A stretch of 45,638 nt of DNA from Acidobacteriota bacterium (GCA_003133645.1 PKYI01000199.1:1-45638); one strand, 5' to 3'. Positions 9,154 to 17,550 are shown, counted from the stretch's first letter. Numbers and translations are program-made. Notes: a model not told the origin generated them from the letters alone.

Positions 9154-10875
9154 ATGAAGACATTCTCGTTTCAAGTTGACGCCCTCACGGGCGAGGAGTA
9201 CTACGAAGTCTACCTGCGCGGGCAGCAACTGTTCTCCGACCCGTTGCTCAACAAGGGCTCCCACTTCACCCTGAACGAGCGGGCGAGCCTCGGGCTCGTC
9301 GGCCTGCACCCGTACGGGGTCTCCACCCTCGAGCAGCAGGTGGCGCGCACCCTCGAGAGCTACCGCCGCAAGCCCGACGACATGGAGCGCTACCTGTTCT
9401 TGCTCGGCCTGCTCAACCGCAACGAGACGCTGTTCTACCGCCTTCTGACGGAGAACCTCACCGAGATGCTGCCGATCGTCTACACCCCCACCGTCGGGCA
9501 GGCGTGCCTGCAGCTCTCCCACATCATGCGGCGGCCACGCGGCGTCTACGTCCACCCCGAGAACATCGCCAACATCGACCAGATCTTCGCCAACGTCTCG
9601 CTGCCGCACGTGCGCCTGATCGTGGTGACCGACGGCGAGCGCATCCTCGGCCTCGGCGACCTCGGCTCGGACGGCATGGGCATCCCGGTGGGAAAGATCA
9701 GCCTGTACGTCGCCGCCGGCGGCATCCACCCGGCGTGCTGCCTGCCGGTGTGCCTGGACGTCGGCACCAACAGCCCGCGCCTGCTCGACGACCCGCTCTA
9801 CATGGGCATCCGCAAGCCGCGCCTGGAGGGCGAGGAGTACGACCGCTTCATCGAGCGCTTCGTCGTCGGCGTGCGGCGCAACTTCCCGGACGCCCTCCTG
9901 CAGTGGGAGGACTTCGCCAAGCACAAGGCGTTCAAGCTGATGAAGCGCTACCGCGACCGCTGCCTCTCGTTCAACGACGACATCCAGGGCACGGGCGTGA
10001 CCGCATCCGCGGCGCTGCTGGCCGCGATGCGGATCAAGAAGAGCAGCTTCGCGCAAGAGCGCTTCGTCATCGTCGGCATGGGCCAGGCGGGCACCGGCAC
10101 CGCGCACGCCATCCGCGCCGTCCTCCGCGAGGACGGGCGGCCGGAGGACGAGATCCGCCGCCGCATCTTCGCGGTGGACATGCAAGGGCTGCTGGTCGAG
10201 GACGACCCCAAGCTCGAGGACGAGCAGAAGCCGTTCGCGCAGGAGCGTGCTGCCGTGGCCGGTTGGACGCTCGCCGCGCCCGGCCGCATCGACCTCAAGG
10301 ACGTGCTGCGCAACGCCAAGGCCACCGTGCTGATCGGCTTCACCGCCACGCGCGGGATGTTCGACGAGGAGGTCCTGCGCCAGATGGCGGCGAACGACCC
10401 GCGGCCGGCGATCCTGGCGCTGTCCAACCCCACGACCAAGAGCGAGTGCACCGCCGAGGAGGCGCTCGCCGCCACCGGCGGGCGCGCCCTGATCGCCACC
10501 GGCAGCCCGTTCGCGCCGGTGCGGGTGGGGGAGCGCGAGGTGGCCGTGGCGCAGTGCAACAACCTCTACATGTTCCCCGGCGTCGGCCTCGGCGCCCTCG
10601 TCTCGCAGGCGTCCAAGGTCACCGACCGCATGTTCATCTGCGCCAGCAAGGCGCTGGCGATGATGGTGAGCGAGGCCGAGCTGGAGAAGGGCCTGCTCCT
10701 GCCCGGCATGGACGCGATCCGCGAGGTGGCGTTCACCGTCGCCAAGGCCGTGGCGATCGAAGCGCGCGACTCCGGCCTCGGCCTGCTGCGCAGCGACGAG
10801 GAGCTCGGCGAGCTGATCCGCAAGGCGCAGTGGGAGCCGCACTTCTACTCCTACCGCCCGGGCGTCCCGCACTAG
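9154..10875 (+). CDS. maeA: NAD-dependent malic enzyme
   Basis: A 573-residue enzyme of normal length for the large (SfcA/eukaryote-type) malic enzymes, which oxidatively decarboxylate L-malate to pyruvate and CO2 while reducing NAD. The N-terminal malic domain shows FTLNERASLGL, the catalytic Tyr110 in IVYTPTVGQA and Lys181 in IPVGKISLY. The metal site is in FNDDIQGTG. The Rossmann part follows with IVGMGQAGTGTA, then ILALSNPT and the conserved FPGVGLGA near the C-terminus. The cytosolic reaction links the TCA cycle to pyruvate. NAD rather than NADP preference is inferred from the family. It is a single-gene unit. Confidence 0.95.
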   Translation: MKTFSFQVDALTGEEYYEVYLRGQQLFSDPLLNKGSHFTLNERASLGLVGLHPYGVSTLEQQVARTLESYRRKPDDMERYLFLLGLLNRNETLFYRLLTENLTEMLPIVYTPTVGQACLQLSHIMRRPRGVYVHPENIANIDQIFANVSLPHVRLIVVTDGERILGLGDLGSDGMGIPVGKISLYVAAGGIHPACCLPVCLDVGTNSPRLLDDPLYMGIRKPRLEGEEYDRFIERFVVGVRRNFPDALLQWEDFAKHKAFKLMKRYRDRCLSFNDDIQGTGVTASAALLAAMRIKKSSFAQERFVIVGMGQAGTGTAHAIRAVLREDGRPEDEIRRRIFAVDMQGLLVEDDPKLEDEQKPFAQERAAVAGWTLAAPGRIDLKDVLRNAKATVLIGFTATRGMFDEEVLRQMAANDPRPAILALSNPTTKSECTAEEALAATGGRALIATGSPFAPVRVGEREVAVAQCNNLYMFPGVGLGALVSQASKVTDRMFICASKALAMMVSEAELEKGLLLPGMDAIREVAFTVAKAVAIEARDSGLGLLRSDEELGELIRKAQWEPHFYSYRPGVPH

Positions 10876-10890
10876 CCTGGGCGCCACGCT

Positions 10891-10907
10891 GGGCGGTCAA
10901 GCCGCCC
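10891..10907 (+). terminator. Possible terminator hairpin after malic enzyme
   Basis: A perfect 6-bp stem GGGCGG / CCGCCC with loop TCAAG lies 16 bp after the malic enzyme stop. No T-run follows, so it would be a weak or Rho-assisted stop. The next gene converges from the other strand, so a terminator is expected here. Confidence 0.35.
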
Positions 10908-10997
10908 GCCGTGACAGCAAGGGGTCGCCCCATCTGGGCGGTCAACTTGGCGCAACCGGGCTTCTGGCGCGGCGCATGACGCGCGCGTTCCAGGGTC

Positions 10998-11378
10998 TCA
11001 GTAGCCCGACTGGTTGGCCACGTTGGTCGCGCTCTGCTCCCAGGAGGTGATGGTCCCGGATGCGTCGACCGAGAACATGTAGGTGTGGACGCTGTCCCTG
11101 TACTGGGTGCCGTACCTCGGGTTGCCCGTCGAATCGTACGTGACCTTCTGGAAGGGCATGGATCGGTGCAGAAGCCACACGTACCTCTTCTCGCCCTTCT
11201 CTCCCGGGGTCACCTCCGAGGGCGTGCCGAACTTCGCGAGGGCCTCGTCGATCTTGCGCCCTGTCCACTCGTCTTTCTTGGCCTCGTTCGTGGCCGTCGA
11301 AGTGCACGAGCCGGCAAGAAGGACGACAGCCGCGACCGTAGTGGCGACCAACACGAGCGTATTCAGACCCAACCGCAT
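10998..11378 (-). CDS. Small putative lipoprotein with BamE/SmpA-like segment
   Basis: The start is ATG 11378 with AAGGAGG about 7 nt upstream, giving 126 residues. An N-terminal hydrophobic segment ends in LLAGSC, a rough lipobox (Cys about residue 25), followed by a Ser/Thr-rich stretch. The segment WTGRKIDEALAKFGTP followed by RYVW recalls the start of the BamE/SmpA fold, where a short helix is followed by a G-x-P turn and beta strands. The rest (VTYDSTGN, HTYMFSVDASGTITSW) fits a small beta domain. Likely periplasmic or outer-membrane attached; the role is unknown. It converges on the malic enzyme gene. Confidence 0.72.
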   Translation of the reverse strand: MRLGLNTLVLVATTVAAVVLLAGSCTSTATNEAKKDEWTGRKIDEALAKFGTPSEVTPGEKGEKRYVWLLHRSMPFQKVTYDSTGNPRYGTQYRDSVHTYMFSVDASGTITSWEQSATNVANQSGY

Positions 11379-11429
11379 AGCGGCCTCCTTCTCGCAGCAA
11401 TTCGGCAGAGTATACGACCGATCGACAAC

Positions 11430-11456
11430 TGTAGGGACGGCCCTTGCGGCCGCCCG
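11430..11456. repeat. Short GC-rich palindromic repeat, type B copy 1
   Basis: A 27-bp element, TGTAGGGACGG then CCCTTGCGGCCGCCCG, nearly identical and in the same orientation to 12183-12209. The two copies lie on either side of the MBL-fold gene. Elements of this look (a TAGGG start followed by a GGC/GCC hairpin) are scattered in many environmental genomes. The function is unknown. Confidence 0.65.
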
Positions 11457-11467
11457 CGGCGCGCGGC

Positions 11468-12148
11468 CTACGCCGCGAGCGCCCGGCGCAGGACCTCGGC
11501 GGGGAACGGCCTGCCGTGCGCCGGGAAGATCGTGCGCGCCCCGGCGTCGAGCAGCGTCCGCCAGCCCGAGCGCACAAGCTCCAAGTCGTCGGCGAAGATC
11601 GGCACGCCCGGCCCGCGCCGCATCGGGAAGCCATTCATCGCCAGGTCGCCGACGAACGCCTCCCCGCCCGGCAGCAGGACGCTCACCGAACCGGCCGTGT
11701 GTCCGGGGGTGGGGATCACCCGCCCCGGGACGCCGAACGCACCAAGGTCGAGCCCTTCGTCCCCGATCGCGATCTCCACCGCCGCCGGCTCGATCCTCAC
11801 CAGCGGCGCCAGCGCCCACAGGCCCACCAGCATGACCCGGCCCCACCTCGTCCCGCCGGGAGGCAGCGGCGCCTTGCCGCGCTCCAGCCACCCGCGGTCC
11901 GGCTCGCGCATCGCGATCGGCGCGCCCGTCATCGCGGCGATCGCGCGCGCCGACCCGACGTGGTCGAGGTGCCCGTGCGTGATCACGATCAACCGGATCT
12001 CCGCGGGGACCACGCCGACACGGGCGAGCGCCCGCGCGAACGCCCGGGCCTTGCCGGGCACGCCGGCGTCCACCAGCACCGCGCCCTCGCCCCGAAGGAG
12101 GGCGCACCGCGTCACCCCGAGCCTGATCGGATCGATCCGCACGCCCAT
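11468..12148 (-). CDS. MBL-fold metallohydrolase
   Basis: A 226-residue metallo-beta-lactamase-fold protein. The zinc motif HGHLDH is at residues 58-63 (THGHLDHVGSA), the following ligand His is in TPGHTAGSV, the bridging Asp is in FVGDLAMNG and the last His is in FPAHGRPF. The set is complete, so it should be a cytoplasmic zinc hydrolase of the glyoxalase II/lactonase type; the substrate cannot be told from sequence. There is no signal peptide. It is a single-gene unit with the same short repeat just beyond both ends (11430-11456 and 12183-12209). Confidence 0.9.
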   Translation of the reverse strand: MGVRIDPIRLGVTRCALLRGEGAVLVDAGVPGKARAFARALARVGVVPAEIRLIVITHGHLDHVGSARAIAAMTGAPIAMREPDRGWLERGKAPLPPGGTRWGRVMLVGLWALAPLVRIEPAAVEIAIGDEGLDLGAFGVPGRVIPTPGHTAGSVSVLLPGGEAFVGDLAMNGFPMRRGPGVPIFADDLELVRSGWRTLLDAGARTIFPAHGRPFPAEVLRRALAA

Positions 12149-12182
12149 CGCCGCGCTCCTTCCAGTCGCCGCACGCTTGAAA

Positions 12183-12209
12183 TGTAGGGACGGCCCCCGC
12201 GACCGCCCG
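12183..12209. repeat. Short GC-rich palindromic repeat, type B copy 2
   Basis: The second copy of the element at 11430-11456, same orientation: TGTAGGGACGG then CCCCCGCGACCGCCCG. It sits 34 bp upstream of the MBL-fold gene start. From here to 12418 I see no gene. Confidence 0.65.
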
Positions 12210-12418
12210 AGCCCCGTTCATTTCCTACGAGCATACCGCCGTCCCGCCCGGTTCTCATGACGCAAGCCCGGTCCGGCCGCCACACGATCACCACCGACCA
12301 ATTACCATGCCGTCTCGATGCCCGGCGCCGGAACCCCTGTGCCCTGTCCGACGCCTCGCCAGTCACGCTGGGTGTGGTGGCGGGGCCGACTTCAGCCAGC
12401 GCGGACGTTCTTGTCGCG

Positions 12419-12829
12419 CTACGCCCTCCGTCCGCCCAGTAGCCACGCCCCGGCCAGCGCCAGCAGCGCGACGAACAGCGCGAACGCCCCGCGCGAGAAC
12501 AACGGGATCGGGTCGGAGAACGCGCCGACGTCGAACCCGGCCCCCGGCCCGGCATCGGATGCTGCGGCGATGAGCCCGCCGCCGGCACCGCAACCCCCCG
12601 TGACCAGCAGCACGTCGTACGCGCCCGCCGCTGCCGCGGGCCACACCACCGTCACCGGAATCAGGCCCCCCGCCGAGATCACGTCGGCGGACGCGAGCGC
12701 GCTGGCACGCCGTATGCCGCCTCGAACCTTGACACCTCCCGCCACCGGGCTACCATCAAATTGGATGAGAAAAGATCCTCCTGCCCACAGACGATCCCCG
12801 GAGTCGCCGACGCCGGGCATGCGCTTCAC
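12419..12829 (-). CDS. Hypothetical protein or remnant with C-terminal sorting-signal-like tail
   Basis: The frame encodes up to 136 residues. The last 32 look like a cell-surface sorting signal of the IPTL-CTERM/PEP-CTERM kind: SDPIPLFSRGAFALF, one hydrophobic helix (ALLALAGAWLL), then GGRRA. Before it lies an Ala/Gly-rich region (VTVVWPAAAAGAYDVLLV) that may be one beta-sandwich repeat. There is no signal peptide, although such proteins must be exported, so this is probably the 3' end of a broken, larger surface-protein gene. The start given is only the first ATG. It overlaps the left edge of the accessory island. Confidence 0.4.
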   Translation of the reverse strand: MKRMPGVGDSGDRLWAGGSFLIQFDGSPVAGGVKVRGGIRRASALASADVISAGGLIPVTVVWPAAAAGAYDVLLVTGGCGAGGGLIAAASDAGPGAGFDVGAFSDPIPLFSRGAFALFVALLALAGAWLLGGRRA

Positions 12830-12937
12830 CTACACCGACCTGGTCTTGGAGCTGCACGAAAAGCGGCCAGCCCAGGGCGCTGCGATCGAGGCCGACAACT
12901 CATTCCGGGTGGCGAGACCGGCGGCGCAGTGACCGGG

Positions 12938-13822
12938 ATGCCTAGGTCTCTGTGGTCCGCGGTGCAATTGCTCATCGGGGTAGGTGTGGCAGTCGGTATA
13001 ACCCTGGCCGTTCTCGCGCTGCGCGGACGGACTCCACCAACGGCACAGCGGGCGTCAGCCCTTGCCCAAGCAACAGCTACGGGCGAACTCAGTGGCGAGG
13101 TCTTCATCGTCACCGGTGCGCGGGAAAACGTGAAACTTGGTCTCGTGGACGTTCGCGCGATATCGCTTTCCGACGCCCGCGCGTTCGCTGAGCGGATGAA
13201 GCGTAGTTTAATGGACGAGTCCGCGAGACTCCGGGAACAACTGCAACGAGGGAGGCGCAACCTAGTGGCTTCGGAGCAGAAACTCGCCGCCGCGAAGGCC
13301 GCCGATGAATTGGAATTGAAACAGTCTTTGCGATATCCGTCTTCGTCGCCAGCCCACCTGCCCTACGATGCCGCAAAGCACCAGGCGGCGCTCACTCGTG
13401 CGCAAGCCGACCGGGAACATTGGGCCTCGGCGGTCATCGCAGCGACCTCCGCTTTGGCGGTCCTGCCCACGTCAGAAGTTGTGTGTGCGGCCCTTCCCGC
13501 GGGATTCGCCTCGAGCAAGAGCGATTCCGAGGGCCGGTTTACCCTCCCGGTTCCTCGCGCGGAGGTGTTCGTCGTGGCCGCAACTGCCTCCAGAAGGTTG
13601 GTCGGGAAGACCGAGAACTACTGCTGGTTCCTGACCATGTCGCTCGAGGGCGCTGCGGCCAAGAGGATCCTACTGAGCAACGACAACCTCACGGACGCCA
13701 ACTCGCCGGAGTCGCTGTTGCAGACCCGGCCTGCAACGCAGCCGAGAGTGGGACCGACAATCAAACCCTTTCTATCCACAGTTGGCGACCCCTCTCGGGC
13801 GGGAAGGCCGGCGGGGCAATGA
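12938..13822 (+). CDS. Membrane-anchored coiled-coil protein with regulatory-like beta domain
   Basis: ATG 12938 gives 294 residues; an in-frame GTG at 12929 is an alternative and overlaps (GTGA) the stop of an unsupported 37-codon frame beginning at 12819. A single membrane helix (about 8-28) is followed by GEVFIVTGARENVKLGL, a beta strand pattern like the carboxypeptidase-regulatory fold. A charged coiled coil (about 75-135, with Gln, Glu and Lys heptads) comes next, then FTLPVPRAEVFVVAA and KRILLSNDNLT. I have an impression of this combination from planctomycete and verrucomicrobial proteins without a known function. Its stop overlaps the start of the methyltransferase gene (ATGA), so the two are probably co-translated. 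Confidence 0.7.
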   Translation: MPRSLWSAVQLLIGVGVAVGITLAVLALRGRTPPTAQRASALAQATATGELSGEVFIVTGARENVKLGLVDVRAISLSDARAFAERMKRSLMDESARLREQLQRGRRNLVASEQKLAAAKAADELELKQSLRYPSSSPAHLPYDAAKHQAALTRAQADREHWASAVIAATSALAVLPTSEVVCAALPAGFASSKSDSEGRFTLPVPRAEVFVVAATASRRLVGKTENYCWFLTMSLEGAAAKRILLSNDNLTDANSPESLLQTRPATQPRVGPTIKPFLSTVGDPSRAGRPAGQ

Positions 13823-15414
13823 ACCGCCTCTACTTTGGCGACAACCTCAAGGTGCTCCGAGAGCACGTCGCGAACGAGTCCGTCGACCTGATCTACCTCG
13901 ACCCACCCTTCAATAGCAACGCCACGTACAACGTGCTCTTCGCCGAGAAGAGCGGCGAGAAGTCCTCCGCGCAGATCACCGCTTTCGACGACACCTGGCA
14001 CTGGGGCGAGGATTCCGAGGCCACCTTCCAGGAGATCGTCACCGGGCCACACGCCAAGCTCGCGTCGCTCATCGAGGCGCTGCGCGGCTTCCTCGGTACG
14101 AACGACATGATGGCCTATCTGACGATGATGGCCATCCGGCTCGTCGAGCTCCGGCGGGTGTTGAAACCGACGGGGAGCATCTACCTGCACTGCGATCCGA
14201 CGGCGAGTCACTACCTCAAGCTGGTGATGGACGCGGTGTTTGGGCCGCAAAACTATCGAAACGAGATTACGTGGAAGCGGACCAGTGCGCACAGCGATTC
14301 AGGTCGTTATGGGAAAGCCAGAGACGTCCTGCTGTACTACTCGAAGGATGAGAGGCCGACTTGGAATCAGCTGTTTCAAGCTTACGAGCCCGGGTACGAA
14401 GATCGCTACTACAGGTACAAGGACGCTGATGGCCGCCGCTTCATGTCCGCGGACCTGGGTGCTGCAGGCCTGCAGGGGGGTGGCTACGATTACGAATGGA
14501 AGGGGGTCAGGCGGGTTTGGCGATGTCCGATCGAGACAATGCAACGCCACGAGCAGGAGGGTAGCCTCTTCTATACACGGCATGGGATACCGAGGTTGAA
14601 GCGGTTTCTCGACAAGGCCAAGGGATTACCCCTTCAAGATCTCTGGGGCGACATTGAGTCACTTCGCTCCTGGCACAAGGAACGCCTCGGCTACCCAACC
14701 CAGAAGCCTGAGACGCTCGTCGAGCGCATCGTCCTCGCTTCCAGCAACGAGGGTGACCTTGTGCTCGACCCTTTCTGCGGCTGCGGCACCGCGGTTGCGG
14801 TCGCGGAGAAGCTCGGTCGGCGCTGGATCGGCATCGACATCACCCACCTCGCGATCGCGCTCATGCGCAACCGTCTCCAGACGGCTTTCGGCGCGACCCT
14901 CAGTCCCTACGAGGTGATTGGCGATCCCAAGGATCTGGAGGGCGCCGCCGCGCTGGCTGTCGAAGACCGCTACCAGTTTGAGTGGTGGGCGCTCGGCTTG
15001 GTTGACGCCTGGCCAGCCCAGGACAAGAAGAAGGGCGCGGACACGGGGATCGACGGCTATATCTCGTTCTTCGACGACAATAGCGGCAAGGCAAAGAGGA
15101 TCATCGTCCAGGTGAAGAGTGGGCATATCGGCTCGAAGGAGGTCCGGGAACTTAAGGGCACCCTCGAGCGCGAGAAGGCGGCAATCGGGGTCATGGTGAC
15201 GCTCGAGGAACCGACCAAGCCGATGAACACCGAGGCTGTCTCGGCGGCCTTCTACGACTCCGAGCACTTCAAGGGCGAGTACCCGCGCGTGCAGATCCTC
15301 ACGATCCGGGAGCTCCTGGATGGGGCGAAGGTGCGGTTCCCACAGATGGGCGTGGGCGCAACGTTCAAGGCGGCGCCGAAGAAGCATCGGGGTGAGCAGC
15401 AGGAGCTGTTCTAG
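13819..15414 (+). CDS. Beta-class DNA methyltransferase fused to PD-(D/E)XK-like nuclease domain
   Basis: The ATG at 13819 overlaps the previous stop. The 531-residue protein has catalytic motif IV DPPF at 28-31, a variable region (about 140-285) that should recognise DNA, and AdoMet-binding motif I DPFCGCGT at 317-324: the order of beta-class N6-adenine or N4-cytosine methylases. After the methylase ends (near 365) there is a further domain of about 160 residues with TGIDGYISF (Asp411/Asp412 region) and IIVQVKSG (Gln431-x-Lys433). This is the Mrr/PD-(D/E)XK pattern with Gln in place of Glu. It could be a single-chain restriction-modification enzyme. I see no separate restriction gene beside it. 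Nuclease activity is inferred. Confidence 0.88.
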   Translation: MNRLYFGDNLKVLREHVANESVDLIYLDPPFNSNATYNVLFAEKSGEKSSAQITAFDDTWHWGEDSEATFQEIVTGPHAKLASLIEALRGFLGTNDMMAYLTMMAIRLVELRRVLKPTGSIYLHCDPTASHYLKLVMDAVFGPQNYRNEITWKRTSAHSDSGRYGKARDVLLYYSKDERPTWNQLFQAYEPGYEDRYYRYKDADGRRFMSADLGAAGLQGGGYDYEWKGVRRVWRCPIETMQRHEQEGSLFYTRHGIPRLKRFLDKAKGLPLQDLWGDIESLRSWHKERLGYPTQKPETLVERIVLASSNEGDLVLDPFCGCGTAVAVAEKLGRRWIGIDITHLAIALMRNRLQTAFGATLSPYEVIGDPKDLEGAAALAVEDRYQFEWWALGLVDAWPAQDKKKGADTGIDGYISFFDDNSGKAKRIIVQVKSGHIGSKEVRELKGTLEREKAAIGVMVTLEEPTKPMNTEAVSAAFYDSEHFKGEYPRVQILTIRELLDGAKVRFPQMGVGATFKAAPKKHRGEQQELF

Positions 15415-15465
15415 CTGCAACCTCCAGAAGCGGACTAGAAGCCAAACGAAGGACAGGAGGTCAGG

Positions 15466-15705
15466 ATGGCGACGTCAACGTGTCCGAAATGCGAAGGCAC
15501 CTCGTTTGAGGTGAAGCAAACGGCCCCGTCCGGGTCAAACTTCTATCTCTGGCTCGTTCAGTGCTCCAGCTGTGGTGCTGTCGTTTCAAGCCACGAAGCG
15601 GACAATATCGGCGCGCTCTTGGAGGCTCACAAGAAGAGCCTTGGCAAGATCGAAGAGCGCCTGAGCAGAATCGAACACGCCCTGAACGTGTTGGCGAATC
15701 GCTGA
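15466..15705 (+). CDS. Small zinc-ribbon protein
   Basis: 79 residues with AGGAGG 8 nt before the ATG. Two Cys pairs, CPKC near the start and CSSC in the middle, separated by about 25 residues, form a zinc ribbon. The C-terminal third (SLGKIEERLSRIEHALNVL) is a short amphipathic coiled coil, which suggests oligomer formation. No enzymatic motif. It lies 51 bp after the methyltransferase and in the same direction; small zinc-ribbon proteins are common cargo in phage-like and defence islands. Function unknown. Confidence 0.75.
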   Translation: MATSTCPKCEGTSFEVKQTAPSGSNFYLWLVQCSSCGAVVSSHEADNIGALLEAHKKSLGKIEERLSRIEHALNVLANR

Positions 15706-15710
15706 TCGCC

Positions 15711-16007
15711 GTGGCCGATCCTGGCTGCGCTTGGACTTTCCTCGCCCTCCTCGAGGCGATGACTCAGCCCGATCCGCTGCCTCCCGCGAGGTTCGACAGC
15801 CCGGCGGCCGCCGTGTGCCGGCGCCTGCCGGAGCTCTCCGAAGCCGCGGCCGCCGAGATTCTCTGCACGCTGAACGCGCTTGGCCTGACGAAGGTGCCCT
15901 ACATCACGGGGATGGTCAGCCCGGCTGCGACCGCAGGCCTCGCGAAATGGGTCACCGACGACGGATGGGCGGCATTGGGTGTAGGATCGTTCAGCTTTAC
16001 GAACTGA
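15711..16007 (+). CDS. Hypothetical protein, about 98 residues
   Basis: The start is uncertain: GTG 15711 (98 residues) or ATG 15759 (82 residues). The sequence is alpha-helical in character, with RLPELSEAAAAEILCTLNAL, and ends in LAKWVTDDGWAALGVGSFSFTN. That ending is recognisable elsewhere in the window: a plus-strand frame ending at 44769 reads LTTWITAEGLAALGVNSPSLTN before its stop. The match supports this being real protein sequence with a family-specific C-terminus. No function can be assigned. It follows the zinc-ribbon gene by 5 bp. Confidence 0.5.
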   Translation: MADPGCAWTFLALLEAMTQPDPLPPARFDSPAAAVCRRLPELSEAAAAEILCTLNALGLTKVPYITGMVSPAATAGLAKWVTDDGWAALGVGSFSFTN

Positions 16008-16055
16008 CCACGCCCAGGATCAAACGCACACCAAGGATCCAGGGAAGGAGGGCGG

Positions 16056-16371
16056 TTGATCGCGACGCTCGAGGCGGAAGAGGTTGCAGAGGCATGCGTG
16101 GCCGCTGGTCTTCGCAAGCCGGGTTTCACGATCGCCCAGCCTGGCGCCAGGACCCCCCCTCACCCTCATCGAGGCCTGGAAGGCCAGGCAGCGCGTCGTC
16201 GTGCGCGTGAACACGACCGTTTCGCCCGGAGAACCACGGTCGCTCACGCCCGAGGAGGAGCAGGAGCTCCGGCGCCGCACCAAGAGGACTGGCGGGCAGG
16301 CGTGGGAAGGCCAGGCCCTCCTGAGTGCCGACTTGGAGCTGGCTCAGCTGGAATGGCGGCCGCTGGAGTAG
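16056..16371 (+). pseudogene. Frameshifted small gene (C7 tract)
   Basis: TTG 16056 has AAGGAGG just upstream and opens a frame beginning MIATLEAEEVAEACVAAG. At a run of seven C (16153-16159) the protein-like sequence jumps to the +1 frame, continuing LTLIEAWKARQRVVVRV and ending LELAQLEWRPLE at 16371. With six C the gene would be one continuous frame of about 104 residues. The second half contains SLTPEEEQELRRRTKR, a helical charged stretch. Either the tract is a real mutation or slippage site, or a base-calling error in a homopolymer. I do not recognise the protein. Confidence 0.6.
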
Positions 16372-16486
16372 GGTGGAACACCTAGGTGACGAAGCCCGGC
16401 GTGCAGGCTGGACCTGACGACGTGGATCCGCCGGAAGTGGAGAAGGGAACCGCAAGAACAGAAATAGGCGCCGGAGGGCCCCAACA

Positions 16487-17470
16487 ATGTGGGATCGGCA
16501 TCTTGACGCTGTTCTGGAGGCGCCGCTTTCAGATCTTCTATCGCGCGAACTCAGACGACTATTCGAGGAGGAGCACCTCTATCAGAACCTTGATGTGACT
16601 GCCAATGATGAGCTGCTTGGCCAGGCGATCTCCCGTCTCCCTCCAGGGATTCCAGCAGCAGCAATGCTCGAAACCGGGAGGGGTGGCGGGGCGTTGCACC
16701 CGAGCCTTCCTGATACGTCAGGCAAGTTGGCCGCAGCGCGTTTGGCCGCTGCGAACATACTTAGCACATGGGGGTGGGGCCCGCTCTCCATTGGCGGGAG
16801 CCAACAAGAACCTACAGCGGCGGCCCGAGCTGGGGAAAGGGCGCTCTCGTTCACGGTGGATACCGTTGAGACCCATTGCTCCAGATGTGACAAGGAGTCG
16901 CCATTCAATTTTGTGTCGCTCAGGGAAATCCTTGCCTCGCACCCGAAGGAGTGTGGTGGCCTCGGCCCTCCCCGCACGATGATACAGGCGTTCACCTTCA
17001 ACTTTCAGTGCCAGTCGTGCAAGGGCCTCCCCGAAGTGTTCCTGGTCCACCGCATCGGCTCGAAGATCATCCTCTCTGGGAGGGCACCCATCGAGAAGGT
17101 GTGCGTGCCACGGTTCATTCCCAAGGCCAGCGGCGGGTACTATTCCGACGCGATTGTGGCAACCCAATCTGGCAAGACCCTTGCCGGCCTCTTCTTCCTG
17201 AGGGTGCTGATCGAGCAGTTCGTGTACTCGGCACCAGACACAGCCGAGTTATTGGCCGACCAGGCCATTGACCGCTACATGGCAAGTCTGCCGGTGGACT
17301 TCAAAGACAACTTCCCATCACTCAAGGACGTTTACAGCAAGCTGAGCAAAGCGCTTCACAGAGCCAAAGCTGACGACGCACTCTTCCGGGAGAGCATAGA
17401 CGACATCGAGCGCCACTTCGACGCACGGCGCGTCCGGAGGCTTCCTAACTGGGGAACCGGGCAGCGGTAA
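16487..17470 (+). CDS. DUF4145-like (HEPN-related) protein with zinc-finger cysteines
   Basis: A 327-residue protein with GGAGGG 8 nt before ATG. The middle has HCSRCDKESPFNF and, about 60 residues later, NFQCQSCKGLPE, two Cys pairs that can hold a zinc ion. The C-terminal part (about 235-315) is helical with LAGLFFLRVLIEQFVY, a DFKDNFPSLKDVYSKLSKAL segment and ALHRAKADDALF. This zinc-plus-helical arrangement is that of DUF4145, a HEPN-related domain frequent beside restriction-modification genes. A strict RNase motif (Rx4-6H) is not evident. The first 120 residues are unassigned. Context supports a defence role. Confidence 0.7.
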   Translation: MWDRHLDAVLEAPLSDLLSRELRRLFEEEHLYQNLDVTANDELLGQAISRLPPGIPAAAMLETGRGGGALHPSLPDTSGKLAAARLAAANILSTWGWGPLSIGGSQQEPTAAARAGERALSFTVDTVETHCSRCDKESPFNFVSLREILASHPKECGGLGPPRTMIQAFTFNFQCQSCKGLPEVFLVHRIGSKIILSGRAPIEKVCVPRFIPKASGGYYSDAIVATQSGKTLAGLFFLRVLIEQFVYSAPDTAELLADQAIDRYMASLPVDFKDNFPSLKDVYSKLSKALHRAKADDALFRESIDDIERHFDARRVRRLPNWGTGQR

Positions 17471-17550
17471 TGGGCGCAGCTCAGCTCAAAGCCTCGCCGC
17501 ACCGCGGAGACGGGGCCGGCGAGACCCGGGAGAATGAAAGGAGAATCGAG

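Noticed and set aside
5128-10887. A continuous minus-strand frame of 1919 codons across the malic enzyme and both peptidases
   Set aside because: Only its last 128 codons (5128-5514) are protein-like. The rest is antisense or out of frame to three well-supported genes, an effect of high GC at codon position 3.
12819-12932. A 37-codon plus-strand frame (MRFTYTDLVLELHEK...) ending in a GTGA overlap with the next gene
   Set aside because: There is no ribosome site and no family likeness. The overlap alone is not enough to call it a gene.
16386-16598. A 70-codon plus-strand frame before the DUF4145-like gene
   Set aside because: It overlaps the start of a better-supported gene and has no ribosome site.
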